Shown: positions 6,482 through 12,205 of the stretch, one piece after another
Layout: each line of letters starts with the position of its first letter
How positions within the stretch are numbered: the stretch's first letter is position 1
Assembly (NCBI GenBank): GCA_016873595.1
Contig: VGWZ01000040.1
Span: 1-12,205 of the forward strand
Direction of reading: 5' to 3'
DNA from: Nitrospira sp.
GTDB taxonomy: Bacteria; Nitrospirota; Thermodesulfovibrionia; Thermodesulfovibrionales; SM23-35
Length of the DNA: 12,205 nt
Program-made: the position numbers and the translations under genes
The notes under the pieces: generated by a model
What the model was told of the DNA's origin: nothing
What the model saw: only the letters and a program-made list of their open reading frames with translations
The model's database searches: none

Positions 6482-6511
6482 TTGTAAGCACATAATAATT
6501 TATGGTATTTT
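6482..6511 (+). promoter_or_regulatory. Possible promoter ahead of intact WaaE-like glycosyltransferase
   Basis: TTGTAA (6482-6487), an 18-bp gap, then an extended -10-like TGGTATTTT with hexamer 6506-6511. It lies in the divergent gap between the deacetylase and the second glycosyltransferase, where a plus-strand promoter would be needed because the upstream neighbour is inverted. This is a match by eye only. Confidence 0.25.
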
Positions 6512-6575
6512 AGCACATGATTGACTTGGGCATAAACAGGATCCGCTGTTTTACTTTTAAAAGAAGAGTTTTTTT

Positions 6576-6636
6576 GATGCGCAGGCACAGGTTTCTGACA
6601 GCAATAGTCTCTTTTTCAGAGTGTCTGAGGTGGTAG
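6576..6636 (+). pseudogene. Remnant of a duplicated O-antigen ligase 3' end
   Basis: This stretch can be lined up with the last part of the ligase gene (4861-4930) in the same order. GATGCGCAGG (6576) matches GATACGCAGG (4861). ACAGCAATAG (6598 and 4885) and GTGTCTGAGG (6621 and 4915) are identical, with CTCTTTTT between them in both. Small deletions disrupt the reading frame, but the final codons still read VSEVVDVL-stop across the next start codon, mirroring VSEALHVT-stop in the intact gene. A 39-codon open frame (6517-6636) across it is in a different frame and is probably chance. Confidence 0.65.
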
Positions 6637-7398
6637 ATGTCCTCTGAAAAAATCCCTCTGTCAGTAGCCATTATTACAAAAAATGAGGAGAAAAATCTCT
6701 CCGATTGCCTCGGGAGTGTCGCTTTCTCGGACGACATTGTGGTAGTTGATTCGGGCAGCACGGACAGGACCGTCGAAATTGCACGGGAGTATGGCTGCCG
6801 GGTTTTTGTAGAAGACTGGAAGGGCTATGGCCCTCAGAAAAACAGCGCAGTTGATAAGTGTAAGCACGAATGGGTTCTCCTTTTGGATGCAGATGAGAGA
6901 GTGCCGGCTAAAACACAAGAGGTAATTGAAAAGATCCTGGAAAAACCAAAAGTGACGGCATATCGTTTTAAAATGAAACACCATGTGCATGGCAAATGGA
7001 TAAGGCATGCTGGTTATTGGCCGGATAAGCAAATACGGCTTGTCAATAAGACCGAGGGCTCTTTCCTCGGCATGATACATGAGAAATGGGTGACAGCCGG
7101 ACCTGTGCACAATCTCGATGCACATATAGAACACTATGGCTTCTCAAACTATTTTGATATGCTTAAAACACTCAATGATTACTCTACTATTATTGCCAGA
7201 GAACTTTTTGCCTCGGGCAAGAGGGCAACACCTTTGTCGCCTCTTTATCATGGTATTGGTATGTTTCTTAAAATCTACTTTCTTAAATGGGGTATTCTCG
7301 ATGGGATGGATGGTTTGGTAACAGCATTAACCAAGGCAGGAGGATCATTTTTTAAATATGCAAAACTCCTTGAACTCCAGCGCGAGAATAAGAGTTAA
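6637..7398 (+). CDS. WaaE-like family 2 glycosyltransferase (intact copy)
   Basis: A 253-residue GT2 enzyme of the WaaE/KdtX type, expected to add a hexose to LPS inner core on the cytoplasmic side; the exact sugar is not determinable. Seen: LSVAIITKNEEKNLSDCL, IVVVDSGSTDRTVEIA, WKGYGPQKNSAVD, then the metal-binding DAD at 84-86 (LLLDADERVP), a middle KWIRHAGYWPDKQIRLV segment, IEHYGFSNY, and the C-terminal GGSFFKYAKLLELQRE. Length and layout are normal for the family. It is a paralogue of the broken gene at 4931-5711. The N-terminal 95 residues are nearly the same and share a 23-bp identical stretch (5135-5157 and 6841-6863), while the middle is clearly more diverged. Residual ligase sequence upstream shows that the duplicated block included its former neighbour. 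A WecB scrap follows immediately. Confidence 0.93.
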   Translation: MSSEKIPLSVAIITKNEEKNLSDCLGSVAFSDDIVVVDSGSTDRTVEIAREYGCRVFVEDWKGYGPQKNSAVDKCKHEWVLLLDADERVPAKTQEVIEKILEKPKVTAYRFKMKHHVHGKWIRHAGYWPDKQIRLVNKTEGSFLGMIHEKWVTAGPVHNLDAHIEHYGFSNYFDMLKTLNDYSTIIARELFASGKRATPLSPLYHGIGMFLKIYFLKWGILDGMDGLVTALTKAGGSFFKYAKLLELQRENKS

Positions 7399-7404
7399 AG
7401 GGAG

Positions 7405-7549
7405 AAGTCGCAGGTTTCTTTTCATCTTTGGCACAAGACCTGAAGCGATTAAAATTGCACCTCTCATATTGAAGCTTAAAGATGCAGGCAATGTTCAAGT
7501 TTGTGTTACGGGTCAGAACAGAGAAAGAGTTGAATGGACATTAGCATAG
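7405..7549 (+). pseudogene. N-terminal scrap of UDP-N-acetylglucosamine 2-epimerase (wecB-like)
   Basis: This reads RRFLFIFGTRPEAIKIAPLI, then LKLKDAGNVQVCVTGQNRE. That is the hallmark N-terminus of WecB-type epimerases (GTRPEAIK, later TGQHRE), which interconvert UDP-GlcNAc and UDP-ManNAc for O-antigen and enterobacterial-common-antigen-type sugars. After about 40 residues the similarity stops abruptly at roughly 7520, where the next glycosyltransferase's leader begins, and a stop follows at 7547-7549. A full enzyme has about 370 residues, so some 90 percent is missing. No good start codon lies near the homologous part; the nearest in-frame ATG (7358) lies inside the preceding gene. It marks a recombination or deletion joint. 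Confidence 0.85.
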
Positions 7550-8349
7550 TAATTCCAGCCTTCAACCAGCTTCACTTCACTAAAATTTGCCTTGAGAGTC
7601 TGCGTAAAACCGTCCCAGTCAATGTTCGAACAGTGGTTATTGACAATGGCTCTTCAGATGGCACTGCCGAATATCTGGCGGGATGCTCCAATATCACCAT
7701 TATCAGTAATTCGGAGAATTACGGTTGTGCTGCTGCATGGAATCAAGGAGTTAAGGCTACCAATACCCATTGGATCATCTTCCTGAACAACGACATAATA
7801 CTTTCACCGAACTGGCTGGAGGGACTCCTTGCGTTTGCTGAAGAGAAAGGTGCTGATATAGTCAGCCCGGCATTCAGGGAGGGAAAGTATAATTACGATA
7901 TCACAGAATATTCAAGAGAATATGTCAGACGTATGTCCCGGGTTGTGCGCATGGGAGTAGCACAGGGTATATGTTTTATGGTGCGGCGGCATGTGTTTGA
8001 TCGGATTGGCCTGTTCGACGAAAACTTCCGTGTAGGTCAGTTCGAGGATACTGACTTCTTCCGCAGGGCACGGCTCGCAGGATTTGTCCTCGGAACCACT
8101 GGGTGTTCGTTCATACATCATTTCGGCTCAGTTACCCAGAATGCGATCCGTAAGGAGCGGGCCGCAAGTCCTCATGAACGGGAGAATCGCACTTATTACC
8201 GCAGGAAATATAGACTCACATTGTGGAAAAGATTCCTTGAAAGAAGGCGTGTCAAGTTGCAAGCCCGCTGGTGGCGGATATCAGAGAGGATGCTGTACGG
8301 CCATACCTTGATAGAAAAGTGGATTGATGGACGGCTACGTTATTTCTAA
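7534..8349 (+). CDS. Family 2 glycosyltransferase (rhamnosyltransferase-like)
   Basis: A 271-residue GT-A enzyme of the WcaA / WbbL-like group, which often transfers rhamnose or another deoxyhexose to O-antigen intermediates; the specificity here is a guess. Features: ISIVIPAFNQLHFTKICLESL, VVIDNGSSDGTAEYL, the metal site NND at 85-87 (IIFLNNDIILSPNWLEGLL), and the GLFDENFRVGQFEDTDFFRRA segment with EDTD at 171-174 that holds the catalytic-base region. The C-terminal tail (from about 210) is strongly basic (Arg/Lys/Trp-rich), consistent with membrane-surface contact. The ATG at 7534 overlaps the end of the WecB scrap and is preceded by a purine-rich AGAGAAAGAG. Its codons are visibly richer in G and C than the flanking genes, which suggests a separate origin. 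Confidence 0.9.
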   Translation: MDISIVIPAFNQLHFTKICLESLRKTVPVNVRTVVIDNGSSDGTAEYLAGCSNITIISNSENYGCAAAWNQGVKATNTHWIIFLNNDIILSPNWLEGLLAFAEEKGADIVSPAFREGKYNYDITEYSREYVRRMSRVVRMGVAQGICFMVRRHVFDRIGLFDENFRVGQFEDTDFFRRARLAGFVLGTTGCSFIHHFGSVTQNAIRKERAASPHERENRTYYRRKYRLTLWKRFLERRRVKLQARWWRISERMLYGHTLIEKWIDGRLRYF

Positions 8350-8368
8350 ATGAGGTACCAATTTTTTT

Positions 8369-8464
8369 ATGAGTCATGTGATCCATGCAGTTTTTGATGA
8401 TATGGAAGTTCAGAGGCAAAGGCGTAAATTAAATTCGGCTCTTTTAGGAAGACTTATTGTATGA
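8369..8464 (+). other. Possible 31-codon leader or remnant ORF
   Basis: Between two glycosyltransferase genes an open frame begins at ATG 8369 (MSHVIHAVFDDM...) and ends with TGA at 8462-8464, overlapping the next gene's ATG as ATGA. The arrangement would allow translational coupling. The peptide is charged (QRQRRK) and unrecognised. No well-placed ribosome binding site precedes it (GAGG at 8352-8355 is 13 nt away). It may be a scrap of a lost gene or chance. Confidence 0.25.
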
Positions 8465-9426
8465 ACGGCCCGAAGGTAAGTATCTGTATTCCAACTTACA
8501 ATTATGCAAGGTTTTTGCCAGAAGCCATTGACTCCGTCCTGAAACAGACTTTTACTGATTATGAAATACTGATTATTGATGATTGCTCCCATGACAATAC
8601 GAAAGAAGTAGTCAGCGAGTATGCAAAAAAGGACAAAAGGATAAGGTTTAAGATTAATCTGATCAACATCGGCATGGTCAACAATTGGAATTTATGTCTG
8701 TCCGAAGCAAGAGGTGAATATATCAAATTTGTTTTTAGTGACGACTTGCTATCTTCATCCAATGCTTTGCAAAAAATGGTACCGGTTCTCGATTCAGATC
8801 CCAACATTTCCCTTGTAAGCTCAGCAAGGAAATTCATTGATTCAGAGTCTAAAATTATTAAGATATTATCGCATTTTAAGAATGATACCGTCTTGTCTGG
8901 AGAAGAGGTTATCAACAGATGCTTGTCTGAGCAGAAGAATCTCATAGGCGAGCCAACAGCCGTGATGTTCAGGAAAAAAGACGCCAAACGAGGCTTCATG
9001 CCCCATTACACACATATCGTTGACCTCGAAATGTGGTTTTATCTTCTTGAAATAGGGGGTTTTGCATATATTCACGAACCACTCTGCTCCTTCCGGATCC
9101 ACCCGGATCAACAGACCAAAAAGAACACCAAATTCTTCACTGCGGTTGAAGACAATTTTTATTTGTATGACGAATATATGAATAAGCCATATATCAAAAT
9201 CCCTTCCCTGCATAAGAAATACATCTGGTATGATAACGTCTACCATATATGGAAATTGTATAAGACTCAGAACCTCTCTAAGGGTATTGCAATTAAAGAG
9301 ATAGAAACCAGATACGGCTATACGAAGTTTTTCACTTTGTATCCTTTTTATAAGATATACAAACCCTTTCAGAAACTTTTCCGCAAGATCAGATGTGGTA
9401 GAGGAATATACAAAATATCAGATTAA
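8461..9426 (+). CDS. Family 2 glycosyltransferase
   Basis: A 321-residue GT2 enzyme of surface-polysaccharide type. Visible: VSICIPTYNYARFLPEAIDSVL, ILIIDDCSHDNTKEVV, GMVNNWNLCLSEARGEYIKF followed by SDD at 93-95 in the metal-binding position, then LIGEPTAVMFRKKD, the acceptor-side HIVDLEMWFYLLEIG, and YIHEPLCSFRIHPDQQT, an arrangement typical of this group. The C-terminal 80 residues are aromatic and basic. Sugar specificity is unknown. The start ATG 8461 follows AGGAAGA at a reasonable distance. The gene ends tail-to-tail with the minus-strand fusion gene, the two stop codons overlapping by 4 bp (TTAA, 9423-9426). Confidence 0.9.
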   Translation: MNGPKVSICIPTYNYARFLPEAIDSVLKQTFTDYEILIIDDCSHDNTKEVVSEYAKKDKRIRFKINLINIGMVNNWNLCLSEARGEYIKFVFSDDLLSSSNALQKMVPVLDSDPNISLVSSARKFIDSESKIIKILSHFKNDTVLSGEEVINRCLSEQKNLIGEPTAVMFRKKDAKRGFMPHYTHIVDLEMWFYLLEIGGFAYIHEPLCSFRIHPDQQTKKNTKFFTAVEDNFYLYDEYMNKPYIKIPSLHKKYIWYDNVYHIWKLYKTQNLSKGIAIKEIETRYGYTKFFTLYPFYKIYKPFQKLFRKIRCGRGIYKISD

Positions 9427-11219
9427 GCTGGATCTTCAATCTTTAAAAAACTACGTCTATCCTGACAGGTCCTGCAACTCATATTATCACACAAAAAATA
9501 AGCTGGATTGTTCTTAAGAATTTTTACTGCAGTATTCACTAAATAGTCTGCTTTAATTAAGCAACATATTGCATTTCCTATTTTTATTGATGGATAGTGA
9601 TCAAGGTGGTCAGCAATCTTTCTAAATTCTTCTGAATGGCCTGTTCTCCTCAATGTGGTTGTTTTTCTCTGACCATTTTCAATGTAGTTAAATTCTGAGC
9701 TATACCCTGTATAAGGGACACCTGCTATATATTCTGCAGTATGAATGATCGAAACAGTAGAAAAATCAGATCCCAACATTAAGATATACCCTTCATTAAG
9801 CACTTCTCCTAACGGTGACTTATCTGAAAGACTTTCAGCTATATGATACTTGATCGCTAATTCTTGAGCGTTTTTCCCCCAGAAAGCAAAACTGGTGAAA
9901 GGATGAAAATTTCGGTACACATCAGGATCTTTTCGAAATTCTTCTGGAATAATCCCCATATCTTTACTACAAGGACTATCCAGATCAAAATATTTTTCTT
10001 CCTTTTTATTATTATGTTCTGTGTAATATGTGAAACACGGCATCATGATCAGTCCATTCTCACCAATGAGATCTTTCAGTACACCGATTACTGTTTTGGC
10101 ACCACCTAATACATATCCAAAACTTGATAATGAAGAATGAACTATGATTTTTTGATCTTTTCTAATACCTAATTCAATTAAACCATTTCTGAGCATTTCT
10201 CCTGTAATAACAGTTTTATCCACAAATTCGCTTTTATTGACCATACTATTCATTCTATTCAATATCTTATCAACTTTCTTGCGTCCTCCAAGATAATAGA
10301 ACACCTGGAGAAAAACAGGAAGAACGGAATCTTTTAATATATTAATGATATTTTGTTCGTTATACACCATCGCTCTTATGAGACGATATGCTTTGAAGAT
10401 ATTCTTTTTATATTTTCTATAATAAGCAGCCGAATATTCCAGACTGATATATTCAGAATAATTTATTTTTTTGTTATGTTTAATTAAATCTGAAATCTTT
10501 TTCCGAGTAAATTTCTCTGCTGTTTCCAAGCTTTTTGTGACAATTCTGGTTTTAAAAAGCACCTCTTTCTTAGGCTCTCTTTTTTGAGCGGTATAATTTG
10601 TAAGGTGCTGTCTGTATAAATAAACATCTTTATCAATATAAATAAAGAGAGCAAGTTCTAATAACCTTAGACGCAGTTCATAATCTTCAGCCCATTCGAT
10701 ATTTTCATTATATCCACCACACATATCATAATGCTGTTTGGAAATCAAACTCGCTCCGTCAGGCACATAATTACTTTGAAACAGTCTGTAAGGATCAACT
10801 CTGGAACCAAGATATCCTAATATTTGAGTGTTGTCTTGATTTATCATTACAGTTTTGCCAAATATCAGGCTTGCTTCCGGGTGCTTTATGGCTTCATTTA
10901 CTAAAATCTCTAATCTTTGAGGCAGACAAATATCATCACTATCAGTTGGAATAAAATAACTACCACTTGAATTATCGACAAGAAATTTATATATCCAAAC
11001 AACTTTTTCAGCTTTTTTCTCACCGTTAAAAATCTTTATTCTTTTATCTTTTTGAGCATACTCTTTTATGATGGTTGAACTTGCATCTGTCGAACAATCA
11101 TCGTAAATCAGAAATTCAAAGTGTTGATATGTTTCAGCAAGGACACTTTCAATAGCTTGCCTGAGGTATTGTTCTGTATTATAGACTGGCATTATAATGC
11201 TAATAAGCGGATTATTCAT
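9423..11219 (-). CDS. Fusion of GT2 glycosyltransferase and AAC(3)-family N-acetyltransferase
   Basis: A 598-residue two-domain protein. Residues about 4-215 are a GT2 domain: PLISIIMPVYNTEQYLRQAI, LIYDDCSTDAS, and the DSDD metal motif near 93-96. Then come WAEDYELRLRLLEL and YLYRQHLTNYT. A mainly helical, lysine-rich linker (about 216-333) follows. Residues about 335-577 are an AAC(3)-type acetyltransferase domain: LGIRKDQKIIVHSSLSSFG, MMPCFTYY, DSPCSKDMGIIPEEFR, FHPFTSFAFWG, SPLGE, and STVSIIHTAEYIAGVPY with the conserved His-x-x-Glu. AAC(3) enzymes use acetyl-CoA to acetylate an amino group. In a glycan cluster the likely target is an amino sugar, not an antibiotic. A C-x4-C-x2-C cluster ends the protein. 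I use ATG 11219 because AGGA (11226-11229) is 6 nt ahead; a TTG codon directly precedes it. The DNA is clearly more AT-rich than its neighbours, suggesting transfer. Confidence 0.9.
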   Translation of the reverse strand: MNNPLISIIMPVYNTEQYLRQAIESVLAETYQHFEFLIYDDCSTDASSTIIKEYAQKDKRIKIFNGEKKAEKVVWIYKFLVDNSSGSYFIPTDSDDICLPQRLEILVNEAIKHPEASLIFGKTVMINQDNTQILGYLGSRVDPYRLFQSNYVPDGASLISKQHYDMCGGYNENIEWAEDYELRLRLLELALFIYIDKDVYLYRQHLTNYTAQKREPKKEVLFKTRIVTKSLETAEKFTRKKISDLIKHNKKINYSEYISLEYSAAYYRKYKKNIFKAYRLIRAMVYNEQNIINILKDSVLPVFLQVFYYLGGRKKVDKILNRMNSMVNKSEFVDKTVITGEMLRNGLIELGIRKDQKIIVHSSLSSFGYVLGGAKTVIGVLKDLIGENGLIMMPCFTYYTEHNNKKEEKYFDLDSPCSKDMGIIPEEFRKDPDVYRNFHPFTSFAFWGKNAQELAIKYHIAESLSDKSPLGEVLNEGYILMLGSDFSTVSIIHTAEYIAGVPYTGYSSEFNYIENGQRKTTTLRRTGHSEEFRKIADHLDHYPSIKIGNAICCLIKADYLVNTAVKILKNNPAYFLCDNMSCRTCQDRRSFLKIEDPA

Positions 11220-11256
11220 CAAAATTCCTACTTTATAAGAAGAGATTGTAATATAA

Positions 11257-11284
11257 AGTATACTTATGAACTTAGTAAATTCAA
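11257..11284 (-). promoter_or_regulatory. Candidate promoter of the GT2-AAC(3) fusion gene
   Basis: Read on the minus strand: TTGAAT (11284-11279), 16 bp, then TATACT (11262-11257), about 37 bp ahead of the ATG at 11219. This is a reasonable sigma-70-type match in the AT-rich gap (11220-11355) between two divergent genes. No equally good plus-strand promoter for the GT9 gene was found. Confidence 0.35.
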
Positions 11285-11355
11285 GTTGTTATCAATTTCC
11301 GCTCAATTTTCATATATGATAAAGGGAAGAGTTGAAAAATTCATGTCTTTGGTGA

Positions 11356-12205
11356 ATGAAATTGAAAATACTCAGAAATCCTAAAAATATACTCATTATC
11401 AACTTGCGTTATATCGGCGATACTGTCTGGATGTATCCGTTCATAAGGAATCTGAAACGCAACTTCCCGAATGCGGATATCACGGCCTTGGTCAATGAGG
11501 GCGGCGAGGTTTTCCTGAAATTGCTTCCTGATGTTTCCGAAATCATCCCTGTACGGAGAAAAGAGATAAAGGGAAGGTTAGGCATCATAAAGTTCATCCG
11601 TCTCCTCATCGGGATCCGCAGGAAAAAGTTTGATACTGTCTTCATCCTCTCAAGTTCCGATCGGCCTACAATAATCGGCTTCCTATCTGGTGCTGGAGTG
11701 AGGGTGGGATTCAAGCATGACAGTTGGTGGAGAGCGTATTTGCTTACGGAACGGTTACGCTGGGATCATGAGAAGAATCCTCATCTTGTTGAATATTATC
11801 TCCAGGCCATTACAGATACGGGACTTAAAATACACGATAGGACACTAACGATTGACGTTCCTGAGGCGATAGTAAAAACAATAGCAGAAAGATTCGGTAT
11901 AGAACAAACAGGGGATAAGAAATCGATCATTGTTCACCCTGGCGCCAGGACAGAACTCAGACAGTGGGGAGCGGAAAGATTTGCTGAAGTTATCAATTCA
12001 ATAGCATCAAACTACAGGGTATTTTTAATTGGAGGACCTGATGAAGATCACATTATTCAAAATGTTCTGAAATTCCTTAAGAAACCACCAGATATCATTT
12101 CCACCGATCTGAGCCTTTTGGAGTTTGCTGCGTTATGTAAGTTCAGCGATTTGTTTGTTGGTAATGATTCAGCACCAATTCATATCGCAGCAGCCACAGG
12201 GTTAT
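11356..12205 (+). CDS. Family 9 glycosyltransferase (ADP-heptose:LPS heptosyltransferase-like), 3' end off window
   Basis: The gene is partial: 283 codons are present and the frame is open to the window edge; a full GT9 enzyme has about 330-370. It is a GT-B fold enzyme that typically transfers L-glycero-D-manno-heptose from ADP-heptose to the LPS inner core in the cytoplasm. Seen: NILIINLRYIGDTVWMYPFI (the N-terminal GDxV/L-type motif), FPNADITALVNEGG, VHPGARTELRQWGAERFAEV from about residue 193, LIGGPDED, then LLEFAALCKFSDLFVGNDSAPIHIAAATG, the nucleotide-sugar-binding GxDSGP-like motif (here GNDSAP, from 269). ATG 11356 is chosen because it gives the usual short N-terminus (MKLKIL) before the first strand; GGTGA just upstream is a weak ribosome binding site. 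It is divergent from the fusion gene, and its GC content is like the rest of the core cluster. Confidence 0.92.
   Translation, partial: MKLKILRNPKNILIINLRYIGDTVWMYPFIRNLKRNFPNADITALVNEGGEVFLKLLPDVSEIIPVRRKEIKGRLGIIKFIRLLIGIRRKKFDTVFILSSSDRPTIIGFLSGAGVRVGFKHDSWWRAYLLTERLRWDHEKNPHLVEYYLQAITDTGLKIHDRTLTIDVPEAIVKTIAERFGIEQTGDKKSIIVHPGARTELRQWGAERFAEVINSIASNYRVFLIGGPDEDHIIQNVLKFLKKPPDIISTDLSLLEFAALCKFSDLFVGNDSAPIHIAAATGL

Noticed and set aside
6517..6636. 39-codon ORF ending directly before ATG 6637
   Set aside because: The DNA aligns with the ligase 3' end in another frame, so this ORF is more likely a by-product of the degraded duplicate than a gene.
6661..7134. Minus-strand frame of 157 codons
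   Set aside because: Antisense to the intact glycosyltransferase at 6637-7398, with no recognisable motifs.
8559..9246. Minus-strand frames of 146 and 126 codons
   Set aside because: Both are shadows of the GT2 gene at 8461-9426, which has consistent family motifs.
9423..10220. Aminoglycoside resistance gene
   Set aside because: The AAC(3) domain is fused to a glycosyltransferase in a polysaccharide cluster; sugar acetylation is the more likely role and nothing shows drug specificity.
11121..11384. Plus-strand 87-codon ORF upstream of the GT9 gene
   Set aside because: It begins antisense inside the fusion gene, is low-complexity, and overlaps the GT9 start in another frame.
11409..11714. 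Minus-strand 101-codon ORF
   Set aside because: Antisense to the GT9 reading frame, which has clear heptosyltransferase motifs.

Overview
The window looks like chromosomal DNA of a Gram-negative bacterium. It pairs histidine-biosynthesis genes with a lipopolysaccharide / surface-polysaccharide cluster. Moderate-to-low GC, short palindromic repeats and the gene content would fit a Nitrospirota (Thermodesulfovibrionia-like) or deltaproteobacterial genome. This assignment is inference from style and remembered family resemblance, not from a marker gene.

Left part (1-2214, minus strand): a hisA-hisF operon, read right to left, with hisF running off the left edge. Repeats have invaded it. A four-helix-bundle (S23 / 23S rRNA intervening-sequence type) gene sits between hisA and hisF. 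Arrays of a 7-bp unit flank it in inverted orientation (891-921 and 1477-1507). An 88-bp MITE-like palindromic repeat lies at 945-1032. A C/G-rich palindrome (320-362) lies inside hisF as part of an in-frame insertion of about 48 net residues.

Middle (2236-4941, plus strand): a tightly packed run of an exported DUF3108 protein, a GT2-type glycosyltransferase with a TTG start inside the previous stop codon, and an O-antigen ligase/polymerase-like membrane protein. A WaaE-like GT2 gene (4931-5711) follows, broken by two single-base frameshifts at homopolymers.

Rearranged zone (5713-7549): a NodB-type polysaccharide deacetylase on the opposite strand, then an intact paralogue of the broken glycosyltransferase (6637-7398). 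The DNA just upstream of the paralogue still resembles the 3' end of the ligase gene, so the ligase-end + GT2 block was duplicated. A short N-terminal scrap of a UDP-GlcNAc 2-epimerase (wecB-type) gene follows and is cut off where the next gene begins.

Right part (7534-12205): two more GT2 glycosyltransferases (plus), then an AT-rich minus-strand gene coding for an unusual fusion of a GT2 domain with an AAC(3)-family N-acetyltransferase domain. Divergent from it is a GT9 (heptosyltransferase-type) gene that leaves the window. Together these genes would make, decorate and ligate LPS core / O-antigen. The scraps, duplication, inverted genes and changes in base composition show a locus in active reshuffling.

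Most notable items: the heptamer-flanked four-helix-bundle cassette, the in-frame palindrome insertion in HisF, and the GT2-AAC(3) fusion. No tRNA, rRNA or CRISPR was seen.
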